In this document: one piece after another, positions 29,243 to 40,849 of the stretch
Position numbering within the stretch: position 1 is the stretch's first letter
Layout of the letters: every line of letters begins with the position of its first letter
From: Rotaria socialis
Taxonomy: Eukaryota; Rotifera; Eurotatoria; Philodinida; Philodinidae
NCBI GenBank assembly: GCA_905331475.1
Contig: CAJNYU010003745.1
Span: 1 to 64,000 of the forward strand
DNA: 64,000 nt
Direction of reading: 5' to 3'
Position numbers and translations under genes: made by a program
Notes under the pieces: generated by a model
What the model was told of the DNA's origin: nothing
Seen by the model: the letters and a program-made list of their open reading frames with translations, nothing else
Database searches by the model: none

Positions 29243-32086
29243 ACAAATTAGCAAGACATTTTCCTACAAACAGGATATCCGATTGGACTATCACTTTCTT
29301 TCTTTCCTTCATTTTTTTTGTACATTTAACTAACCATATTAAGCGATGATTTTCTCCGTATATAATATCATTATTTAATGACGAAAACGCAATAGATTAC
29401 AACTATCATTTTTCCTTGTATAAACGTCTAAACTCTTTCTTCTGTTTGCCTGACCAAATAAACTTAGTCAGAATTTTTAGATTATCTATTTTTTTTTGTT
29501 CTATTCACATAATAAACCAGCCGCACGTTTGATAAATTCTTGTTTTATTATCCCATGTAATTCTACGAATAAGTCTTTATTGATCTACTCTTGATTAAGT
29601 CAAAAGACTCTTTCGAAGAAGATATTCAAATGAGAGCATAAGATCGTTGTTGTTGTTTTTCATAATTTACATGAATTTTATTTTAGATTCTTTTTTTTTG
29701 GAGCAAAGAGAATATTTCTTGATAAATAAAGAAATCCTTCATAGATTTTCGAAAAAAGTGCTAATACTGATCTCTGTACCCTAAGCAATACCTAATGAAA
29801 TGTATATGTTTATTGGTATGTAACAGAAAAGATATATTCGTAGATGAAATAAATACAATAAAATATTATTTCTTTGCACACTGTGATTCATACTGAGTGA
29901 ATAGTGTGTTATTTTTTCTTTTTCTAAATATTCGATCACGTCTTTTGAATAATTCTGCTCGTATTTGCCATACGATAAATAACTTCAGTAGGGAATCTTG
30001 TCGCCAAGATAAGAACAACAAAACCTTTTTATTTCGTTAGTAGACTCAAATAGTTGAAAAATCAAGTGCAGTGTAAAAAATATAATCAAAATGAATGTTG
30101 GCTACTTCATGGGAAATTCTCTAAGGTTTGAATTATTTATTTAATTTCCGTCATTAGAATAGAGTTTGCGCGAAATCCTAGAGATTAATTAGGATCCAAC
30201 AAGAACTCACTAGATCATCGTATTTTCTTGTCTATCGGGAAATTTGAGCATTTTGACTGACATGCAAATTTCTCTTTCTGTTCCACAGTAATTAGAACGT
30301 TTTTCTTCTTTAAAACTATTTATATGTCGATTTTTGCATTCAATATAAATTTTTTATCGTACAAGAATAAAAACACTTGATCGTTTTCCTGAAGCACCTT
30401 TAATTTCCATAGGATTGAGATTTGTTTTTTGCTTTCTCAAAGAAAAAAATTATTTTAGGGCTTCACAATTTCTACTTCTACTTCTGTTAGTTTTATTAAT
30501 CACGAAATCGAAGATAACGTTATACATTAATTTCCTAACCAATTATTATTATCCTACGTAGTTCGTTATTACAAAATATATATCCTTTCATGATTGATTA
30601 ACTATCAAAAGATAGTTCATGAATTATTCATAATAATTTTTCTTTTTCTTTCTTGAAAATTATCAACATACGCGATTTATTTATTCTAATTCAAACAAAT
30701 TAGAATAAAAATTCTTAATTTGTAAATTTAATAAAAAAATTAAAAAAATCAACCATGTAGAATAGAATCACAACAATACCATATTTTAAAGTACTTTCAT
30801 TGAAGTCGATCATAATCAATCTAATACATAATTCTCTGCTGTAAAATAGCTGTCAAGAGTCCTTCAATCACATGAAATATGTCACACAAAAGCCATAGAA
30901 ATTCTCTACCAATATATTTCATATGAAGACACAAGAGTTGTACACAGGCATGTTTCATTATAATAATGCATTTCGAATCGAAAAAGTATGAAAGCCTTCA
31001 GTTTAATGCAGTGATAGAACAAGTAAGAATTTCTAAAGAAAGGGTGGAGTCGTTGTCGGCCTGAAAAAAAGAAATATATTTTTTTAATCATAATTATAGG
31101 CGAGTCACAAACAATGCCGTTGAGAAGCTCAACCTTCTTTCACCAATCATTTAGAAGCTAACTAAACCGCTCGTAATCACTGTAATTGCTTTTACTTATT
31201 TCATAATACATTCGTTAGCTATTCTATTTGTATATAATATGAAATAAGGACCTATGCATGCATAATTGGGAGAGTCAGTCGTTTTATCGTCTACATTCAC
31301 TAACGACAGAAAAATCGAGACATCCTATTACGATTCATATAGCTGTTTGACGGCAATTAAATACAAGTAGAAGAAAAAAGAAAGCGAAAGACATAAAGAT
31401 ATACGGAGACAAATAAGCGTGCATGTCAGTTGCTCGATTTCTTTACACTGATGGAGACAAGTGACATGACTATCGTTAGATTTAACTCTCATAGTCATGC
31501 ACGGGCCTCATTTTTTCCTATTGTCCCATTTGATATGAATTACCAAGCGGAAATAAATTTTTATTTAAAAATAATGTCATGTTGTACCGTCGTCGTTTTC
31601 TTTTCTTTTTTTTTATGTGATTTTTCGGGTATATAAAACATTTAAATGTTATATTATGTGCAAATATGATGAATAACGTTGCAATTAAAGTCGACATGAA
31701 CGATATAGTACACGAAATCTAATTCTTCGTAAGTGAGAATATGTACATATTTAACAAAATTCTAAATAGTTTACCCGGATACTTTCAATGATATATTTTT
31801 TTATGTTAATAATTGCTTGGATTACGTTTTGTTTGTTTGTTAAGGTAAGAAAAAAATCAATAGAAGAAAAGAGAAAGAAATCGTTTCTTTTTGTTTTTTA
31901 TTTGTTCACTTTTTTCGAGAATATAGCAACTACTTCTTTTGCCACAGACGAACCAAGACGCAAACTTTTTGTTTTCTCTCTCCATAGAGAATAATATAAT
32001 TATTGTGAATTAAACATTTCTTTTTTCTTCAGATGATGTAATATATATATATATATATTTCTTTGTGCATTTTCTTTTTGCCAATA
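29243..32086. other. Long intergenic region, no gene recognised
   Basis: A 2.8-kb AT-rich stretch after PDCD4. It holds homopolymer runs, small hairpins (such as ACTATCAAAAGATAGT near 30601) and an (AT)n tract ending near 32059, just before the next start codon. A possible splice acceptor TTCTTCAG precedes the AT tract, so part of it may be 5' UTR intron of the next gene. Confidence 0.45.
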
Positions 32087-35000
32087 ATGTCCGTCCTAGT
32101 GCCATCATCGTCAACAACTTCGCGTCATTATTTTTCTAATCCTCATGTAAATGGAAATGTATCTGCAGCAAGAAAACAAACATCATTAACCTATCGTTCA
32201 ACGCCAAAATTAAATGAAACTACTGATGGACATATTGAGAATGATCACGTGCCATATGGTGTTGTTAATTCCATGAAACAACGTTTATTCGATAAAGTAA
32301 ATGAATCTCTATTATCAAATAATAATTCAATCGTTGCACGCCATTTATTATCGAAACCATCATTGCGTATATCATCGAATGAAAATTTACTTCAAACTAA
32401 ATCGTTAACATCAGCGTTAAAACAAACTGCACGTTTATCGCAAAGTCAAGATAATTTGATAAATGCAGAACAATTTGCTTCATATTTACAGCCGAAACAA
32501 GATGTTATTATTGTTGAAAGAACAATATCAGATGATGAAATTCTTGCTACATCTCGGCATTCCTATACAGAATTACATATTGACGAAGTACCAAAGCCTG
32601 GTATGTGAGAAGTCGATAGAAGAGACCCGAAATAAGATAAAATTCGTATAGAATTATTTATTATACGAAGCATTCTCCATGAATAAATTCCTAACGATCG
32701 ATTATATAGATTTTTGAAATGAAAGAAAATCAATAATGAACCTCTTACTTTATATCGATCGATTATGATTCCTATAGTCAACTTTCTTTTTTTAGAATAT
32801 AAGACTGGAGGGTTTGTGTTTCAAAGTAGCTTTCAATGCTAGAAAATCCATTCATCGGTTCATTTCCCTTCGATTAATGGTTTCATTTTTCTCGATATTT
32901 TAATTTATTAAGTTCCTCCATATCCGATGATATGATTTAATAGACTTCATTTTCTCAAACATATTTCACTCGCTCGAAATTATTTGTAGAGGATGTTTTT
33001 ACATAGGCATTGCATTGCGTTGTAGAAGATTTTCTTTTCTATTGCATAGAAAATTATTCTCAGAAATCTACCAGATTATAATTCGACTAAGCGAGACATG
33101 CTTTCCAAAATGTCAGATCCAATCAGAAGAACTGCTAAAATAACAATCAGGCAAAGATTTAATCTGTTCGAACAGACCCAGAGGTGAGTTCCCCTGGAAA
33201 ATTGTGCTATTCTATGAAAACAAATGCTACACATATCTTGAAACGTCATTCCCATAATTTAATAGTTTTCTTTTTGTACAATAAACCGATAATGACGTGA
33301 GTGTTGATGTATAGACAAAAGAGTTTGAATTCCATCTTCATACTGTGATATATTTCGTTCATGTACGATTAAGGATTTTCTTATAGTAGAATATTATTCT
33401 CATATACAGATGAGCTACTGTTTTATTTGTATTTCTGTAGGATTAAGGAAAATAATGCTGACAACATTTATCCTAAAATAGATCTACTACAATAAAAATC
33501 ATTCTCATTAACAATAGCAGCTGCATTTTGAATTTCCCTTTTGAATTTCAACATGAATAGGCTAATAGGTTCTGAAGTACGAAATTGTCGTTGTCAAAAA
33601 TAGAACCAAAATTGCGCCGACAGTTAAGCCCTGGAGACTAAAATTTTTGACTTCGAATCACACTGTTAGAACGATAAATAATTACATAAAGGTGATTAAT
33701 CTTGCCTAAAACTTCTGTTTTCTCGTCTTCAATAGGCACGGTTACAACTGTCAAAAAAATGTTTGAACGACAAATACGTTTGAGTCGATATGACAGTGAT
33801 AAAATACCGAATACACCAGTACCTCATAATTCACGGATGAACAGTCAACATCGAGAAACTTCAAGTCCAACTCGTTCACGTAGTATATCGCCAAATGATA
33901 TGGCTGTACGACAACGGCGAACAACAACACCAGTGACACATACATCGACATTAGTTCCATCGGTATCCGTACCTATATCAACATCATATCCTGATGTAGT
34001 TATATCACATACACCACCAGCCACAATTCATATTGAAACACATAAAACGATTAGTGATGCAAGTATAAATAGTGAAAATAAGAGAAAAAATTTACCATTA
34101 AATATAACTAATGATGAAACAATGAACGCTAGTGTTAATCAAAATCGCCCAAATGTTTTAGTTTCGACAAGTTCATCGCCAGATAATGATGAATATCAGC
34201 CGCTGGATTTTAAAAGTCGTCTAGCGTTATTTAATCGTACAAATACAATGGAACAAACACAAGTAAATTCTCATATTTCGATCAACAAAACGAAACCTTC
34301 AAATCATAATAAAACGGCTGCGCCACCCCCGCCACCAAATTTTTTAACGAAACCTGCGTTACATCATCATTTAGAAAGAAAAGACAATTTATTAGATGCA
34401 ATTGCTCGACCCGCTGTTAATACAGATAAATCAGTAACATTTTTTGGTGGAGCCAAAGTCAATGGTGATCTCACATCAACTCTACCAGTCTCAATACCTT
34501 CGCCACCTTTATCGGCAACAAAAGATGAACAGTCACCTACATCGACACCAACACCAATGGAAGTAACTTCTACTCCCGATGTTATTGGTGGGAATGTTAA
34601 ACTAAATAAATCATCTATTTTTTCAGGAAGCAAAAAAGTATTGATAAATTTCTATGTGTATCTAATTTTCTATATCTATCCAATTTAGGATACTCGAGTA
34701 CAATTCATTGATAGTGTCGATACATTCGAGTATCCGTCATACAATGCAACAATGGCGGAATTTGGTATTAGTCTTTCCGATGATGAGGATGATGATGATG
34801 ATGATGATTATGAAAATGGCCTATCGAATCAAAATGGTACAAATAGTATCGAAAATAATAATTTAAATGGAAAAATAATTCATTCAATAGATGACGTTGA
34901 TGATGATGAACTCGAAGAATTAGCAAGTATTAATGCAAAATTTAATTCAAATGCTCAGACAGACAAAACACTTCAATCGAAAGGTATGAGAATCTGCAAA

Positions 35001-35674
35001 GACCTTTTTATGTTCTAATTGTTAAACAGCATTATTATATGAAAAATATGCAGCTCGGCTGTTTTGTTGTCGGTCTCCAATAGCGCTTTGTTTTTGCTAT
35101 TCTTCCTTTCTTGAATTTCCATTAGTTCTTCCTCTGTCGCACGATTTCCTGTTGTGTTCTCATACATTCTTCTGCATAAAAATAACAAGAATGCATTTAC
35201 ATGAAAATTCGATTAGTGTTTGCCATTTTTCATTTACGGCAACGTGCCTCACAAAAGAAAGAATAGATAAAGCAAGAAGAAAACTAACAGATGTGTACAA
35301 GGACAGGAATATATAGAATAAAATAAAAGGCCATAGATAGAGACTACCGACAGACAAAATAAGAAAAAACAAGAAACTCAAATGGTTAAGAAGCTTTATA
35401 AATTGTAAGTTAATACTAAACGGTTGAATTCTATTTTTATTTAGGTACATTACATACGTTTCGTCCAAGCTATCTCGATCAATACGAATTAGGTACACAA
35501 CATGACTCTATAACAAATTCCCATTTGTCAGATAAATTTTCCCGAGAAAACTATTTTTCTTCAATGGGCAACTATTCAAATCATTCCGTATCGAAACAAG
35601 ACAAACCAATGATTGATATGACAAATAATATTCAATGGAGTTCCATGTCAACAACGACTGATTTACTTTTTTGA
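32087..35674 (+). CDS. Unrecognised 646-aa disordered protein with PP1-docking-like motifs
   Basis: Four exons (32087-32600, 33736-34637, 34689-34983, 35445-35674) sum to 647 codons with GT-AG boundaries. The protein is Ser/Thr/Pro/Asn-rich and mostly disordered. It has a short conserved-looking segment VTTVKKMFERQIRLSRYDSD at the second exon, LDFKSRLALFNR mid-protein, a Pro run (APPPPPPNF), an Asp run, and VQFIDSVDTFEYPSYNA. KSVTF and RVQF both fit the RVxF protein-phosphatase-1 docking consensus. The overall style recalls the PP1/actin-associated phostensin/taperin type, but I could not confirm homology. The first intron is 1.13 kb. An in-frame upstream TTG at 32063 is not needed, since ATG at 32087 gives a good start. 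It lies on the same strand as TTLL12, ~210 bp upstream. Confidence 0.75.
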
Positions 35675-35886
35675 TCCATATTTTATTTTTTTCTTGCTGT
35701 TGTTGTTGTTGTTGTTGTTGTTCGTTTTGTAATTAATCATTTTCAATGAATTCTATTTAGATTGAGTGCCAGTTAAAATGCACACTGCTTTTGTTTTTCT
35801 TCTCTTAAATTATGCGGTGCACGTGAACAAAGTTGTTGTGGGAGGCTTTGCAATCTTCTTTTGTGAGAATAGATTTTTTCTAGATC

Positions 35887-38800
35887 ATGGATGATCGTAA
35901 CGATGAATATAATCACTTTTTACAAACACATCAATTACAACTTGTGTTTAATAATATTCCGAAACATCTTCATCGACGTTTGTATGAAAAAATGAAAAAT
36001 GCAATATTTGATAGTGGTTCGTATTTTCAATTATGTCCAGTTGATGACGACGATGAAGAATTAGAAAAACCATATAATCCTGAACGTCGTTTTTATGTTT
36101 CAACGCTTGAAAATGTTGTACTCGATCCAGAAAATGATGAAAACGCTATCTTTCTTATTGATCATGCCTGGACTTATAGAATCGGTGATGCAAGAAATGA
36201 TTTGAAATCGATTCCGAATCTATATGAACGCATGGCATCATTGATGAATGTTAATTCCGACACAAAGGATGACGGCATCGAGTTAATACTGCAACGTATG
36301 TGGAAATTCAATCAAACTTATACATTAGCATCAACACAATTCAATCCAAATGCAGGTTTAGAAGCAAGACAAGAACCTTATTGGTAAGCTCGAAAGAATC
36401 AGACAAGAAAAAAAATAATAAGCCCACGTATCCTTTGATAAGAAACTATCAGGAAGAAATCACATCAATACTTTTTCTTTTTGTACTTTCCTTGTTTTCA
36501 TGACGTCAATTGCCATCTTATCGAAGTTATGCGTCTCTGATGATAATTCACATTGACTTTCCATTACCATAAAATATTACTATTTGCTTTTATTTTGCTA
36601 AATAAACCAAAATAGAATTGCGCAGCAAAGGGAAAAAGAAACAAAGCCTTTGAGTCAATATTAAGAATTTTACCACATGCCTATATGGTTTTTTCCCCAT
36701 ACATCTAGGTATGTCATGGATGAATTGGGTTCATCGATACGTTATTCGAGTAGCAATGCAAATGTTCGTTGTGTTTCGTTTTTTTTCGAACCAAGCCAAA
36801 CAATGTTTACGCTATTCTATCCAATTGTCCGTATTGAACAATCATATACTGAAATCTTTCGAAATTATATTCATGATAATAGTAATCCACTTGATAGAAA
36901 CATAAAATTATTACCATGGCAACGTGTTTATTCTCGTAAATCAATTCTTCGTAGTTTAACAATTGAAAATTGTCCGGAAATATTTACAACAAGACTTCAA
37001 AATAAAACAGAGTTATTTGAAGAAAGCCATAAAAATGATTTATATGATAAAATTTCTAATAAAATTCAATTGTCAAAATTCGATAAAGAACATATTTGGA
37101 AGGTTTACACCGACAATGGATTTGTTAAACAGTATTTAACTGATCCACATTATCAGCTTGTTGATAATATGGATCAAGCGGATATTATATTTATTGAAAA
37201 ACTTATTCAAGATTTTCGCCATGAAACATTAAACAATAAATTAGTTAATCAATTTCCATTCGAAAGCGTACTGACAAAAAAAGAATTGCTAGCGTTAACT
37301 GCTAGACGATGGAGATCTCTCTATGGGTAAGTTTCGTAGTTTTACACGGAGCAAATTTTGTCTGACATGAATTGTTCAATAAAACTCACAATATATCTTT
37401 TTCTTGAAGTAAAATAACATACTTCTTTAATAATTTAGACGAAATTAAGCTTTCAACAGAATGAAACACTAGGTGAAGTAGTAGATTGAAAAATGTTTTC
37501 TCTAGATCTCTGAACTAAGACTAACCAGTTTGATGTCTGACAGAATTTTTCCTCTTCTAATCGATAAACTATATTGATTTTTACAATTTTTCTAGTTCGT
37601 CATCAGCAATCGAAGTTGATCCATATGTAGAATCACATGGTAGTCCACCTTGGTTAGCTCCAACCTTCAATCTCACATATGAATTATCTCAATTTGCTAT
37701 TTATTTTCAAGTAAATGCTTTTGACTTTTGTTTCTGACATACAGTCTATAATATGAGTATGGAAGTATAGAAAGCGTTTTGTAGCGTTTCCAAAAAGAGT
37801 TGCTATGAGCTTCCAGTTCTTGGGAATCGGAATTCGGTACTGGGATCCTGTAGCCATAATTAGAAACTAACGCTCCTAACCTAAACCTACAGGATTGCTC
37901 ATATATTAGTCTTGCATAGATTGGAATAATGAGGGAACATATCTAACTGGTAGATCGCTTTACAATATCTTTCGTCACCTGACCATGGTTCCCCTCAGGT
38001 GCATTAGAAAAATGGAGTTCTAAATGTTGACCTAAAACTTTGCACTGAGACATACGTCAATGAGAATAGTTAATTGTGTCAGTTTCAGATCTTTTGGCTG
38101 TTACTATCATAAGATAGGGCTATGATAGATAATAGCCTGCTTTATGATCGATCATATACATTATCAGATTCGATGTTCTTAAGTCAGAATAGGAACAGCG
38201 AAACAATCCGAAATTTTCACGATTAACTATTTCCATCGTGACCTGTCGCTCTACGCAAAGTTTCAAGAAAAAAATTCGAAACTCCACTTTCTTAGTGTTT
38301 CTGAGGGGATCCAAGACTGAGTGATGAAAAATATCGTAAAAATGCTGTATCTCGATAACAATAAGTTAGTGCCACGAAATTTTTTCGCGATGTTCATCGT
38401 TCTTTAGGACTTGCAGAATGCACATTGTTCCGATTAGGGGTGACACTTTAACTTTACTGTAACAGTAAGGTTTAAAGTCGCCTTTAAACGCTTCTTTTTT
38501 AATACTTTTTACTGTGCTGACGTATTTAGACATGTCTATGAGACTCTCTGCAACAGATAAAACTCCAAAAAGAAGCATTTAAGCGTGACTTTAAACAACA
38601 TTAAACTCTGCAATTTACGGTAAATTTAAAGTTAAAGTGCCACCCCTAGTTCCGATTAAAAAGCGATTTATCAGTTGGATAAATTCCCTCGTAAGAACTT
38701 GTTGTCGCATTGATATTCATTCGGTACTATAATTTTTCTTTTAAATTTCATTAGTATTGCGAAGATCAGCAAACTGACAATACTTGGATAGTGAAACCAA

Positions 38801-39474
38801 TAAATTTACCACGTTCGACTGATATATCAATTACAAATTTATTTGATATGGTTATTCGTTTGCCTGAGTCAGGCTCAAAGATTGCTTGTAAATACGTATC
38901 AAATCCGGTTTTATTTAAAATACCTGAAATTGAAGGTAACGGAGTAAAGTTCGATGTTCGTTATATGCTACTTGTACGTAGTGTTCTACCATTGAAATTG
39001 TATGTTCATAAAATATTTTGGCTTCGTTTTGCAAATAAATCATTTTCAATGAAAGAACTGGATGATCATGAAACACATTTTACCGTTATGAACATTCAAA
39101 CTAATGCGCATGCAAGAGAAATAGATTGTGAAAATTTTATTGCTATGTTTAATGAGCAACATGGTGAACACGGTGATAAATGGTCAGTTGTTGAACAACG
39201 CATATTTGAAATATTTCGTGAGGTTTTTCATTGTGCAACAATCGAAGAAGCACCACTAGGTATTGGTTCATGTTTATCGTCACGAGCTGTCTATGCAGCT
39301 GATCTTGCACTAGAGTCGAAGAATAATAAAATTCAACCAAAATTATTCGAAATAAAGTTTTCTCCTGATTGTCATCGTGCATGTACTATCTACCCGAATT
39401 TTTACAATCAAATTTTTAATCTGCTCTTTCGTGATGTAACCGATGATCAAGATCTTGTAGATATTTCAGCTTAA
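35887..39474 (+). CDS. TTLL12: Tubulin-tyrosine-ligase-like protein 12 (TTLL12)
   Basis: TTLL-family protein of 649 aa (human 644 aa). Exons are 35887-36383, 36709-37326, 37596-37710 and 38755-39474. The N-terminal half has the SET-like/beta region typical of TTLL12 (FNNIPKHLHRRLYEKM, FLIDHAWTYR, PWQRVYSRKSI). The C-terminal half has the ATP-grasp TTL module with NTWIVKPINLPRS, KYVSNPVLF, VKFDVRYMLLVRSV and a late FEIKFSPDC. In animals TTLL12 influences histone and tubulin modification and may be a pseudo-ligase. The last intron (37711-38754) is about 1 kb and contains a complete hAT-like insertion without disturbing the splice sites. Confidence 0.93.
38435..38648. mobile_element. hAT-like MITE inside TTLL12 intron
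   Basis: A 214-bp element starting TAGGGGTGACACTTTAACTT and ending AAGTTAAAGTGCCACCCCTA. The terminal inverted repeats exceed 20 bp with one mismatch. Flanked by a perfect 8-bp duplication GTTCCGAT (38427-38434 and 38649-38656). It lies ~105 bp upstream of the last acceptor site. The TAGGGGTG ends and 8-bp duplication indicate hAT; no coding capacity. Confidence 0.88.
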
Positions 39475-40849
39475 ATATTCCAATCAGCTTAATCAAGCAA
39501 AACTAATTACAAAATGGTGATCGGCTATTTAACAAAACAAACAGCCTGGCTAGATTTATTTTATTATCAGAATATGAAAATATGCGAGCAACGATCGAAG
39601 GCAGCAAATAAGAACGTCTGCCGATGGATAATGGAATTGTTATCTCACCGGGATTTTTTATGCTTAAATATTGACTTTATCCATACGACTATTTTTGTTC
39701 TGAAAGTTTTAATTTTGAGAAGAACTTGTATTTTTTTAAAGAAGCTATTTACTAAATAAAACTTGGTCAATTTTCGGCATAAACAATTTCAGCCTTGGTA
39801 AAATTCATATGGATAGAAAAATGATTTGATTTTCTCAGCGAGTCTTCGGGTTTTTCATGTATATTTCGATTTAGCTACGCCATGAAGATTTATCTCTACG
39901 AAATTTTGTACTGCCTAATGCATCATTCAAATTGTAAAAAAAATCAATTTCGGCGATGAGTCTGTTCATGAGAGGGCAGTTGAGCGCCCGACACTAGAGC
40001 GCTCATTAAACAAGTGATTAAAGAATACAAGAAAATACGTTTATTTAAATAATCAGATTCACATCAAAAATAGAAGAGAGCTCTTGCTCGTTTAAAAAAG
40101 ACGCATCATGTTATTAAATCAGCAGAAGAAGGGTGTGAGGTGAGTGTGTGCATGTGATTGTATTTTTAACTCAACCGCACCCACACCCTTCGGGACGGGA
40201 CACGACAAAGTTTGTCCCGCAGGTCTCTAATTCTAAGCATTTTTTCTGCATTACATGAGAGTATTCTTGATAAAAAAAAAGGTCGTGGTATGTTGTTTTG
40301 TTCTTGATTCTCGATTATATCCTTTTATCATCATTCCCATATCGAAATGCCGGTGTGCCTAGTCGAAAAATATTTTTCATGTCAGTTTCGATGACAAAAT
40401 CAGTATCTAATGAAACTATAGACTATTTGCTTTATACGACATTTTCTTCTCATATTCTTGGATGAACAAGATATGTGTTTAGCGACCTCCATTGAAAGTT
40501 TCTATTAATAGTTGAATGGGTACTTATGTTGTCCAGTTGACATATTCTTTTAGAATTAAGAACATAATTTAAAAAATCCATTGGCATTCCAAGCATCTTA
40601 TCATCCCTTTCAAACGTGATATATCAATCGTTACCAATGCCTATGAGCCCCACAATGCACTTAACTTACTTCGTCATTTTCTTTTTTTTTATTCGTATAT
40701 TTTTGCTTTTTCTCTTGTTTTCTTTGTGTATTCTGTTTTTAGGTTAACATCATTATCATTAGGCATTTAATATATGATCACAAAGGCGAACAATTACATT
40801 TGATCAAGTCAATATTTTTTCATAACGATATTAACCATTCGATTCGGCT
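39475..40849. other. Intergenic, TTLL12 to MTHFR copy
   Basis: AT-rich. It includes a G-rich imperfect hairpin (about 40129-40224, described separately) and T-rich tracts near 40681. A reading frame at 39514-39759 directly after the TTLL12 stop has no recognisable content. Confidence 0.5.
40129..40224. repeat. G-rich hairpin with telomere-like arm
   Basis: AAGGGTGTGAGGTGAGTG pairs imperfectly with CTCAACCGCACCCACACCCT. The right arm's complement reads GGGTGTGGGTGCGG, close to the TGTGGG motif at 16915. A second small hairpin GGGACA...TGTCCC follows directly. No coding sequence. Confidence 0.4.

Noticed and set aside
35698..35722. (GTT)n tract as a CRISPR-like or regulatory repeat
   Set aside because: A plain trinucleotide microsatellite in the 3' region of the 646-aa gene. 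No spacers, and no CRISPR array anywhere in the window.
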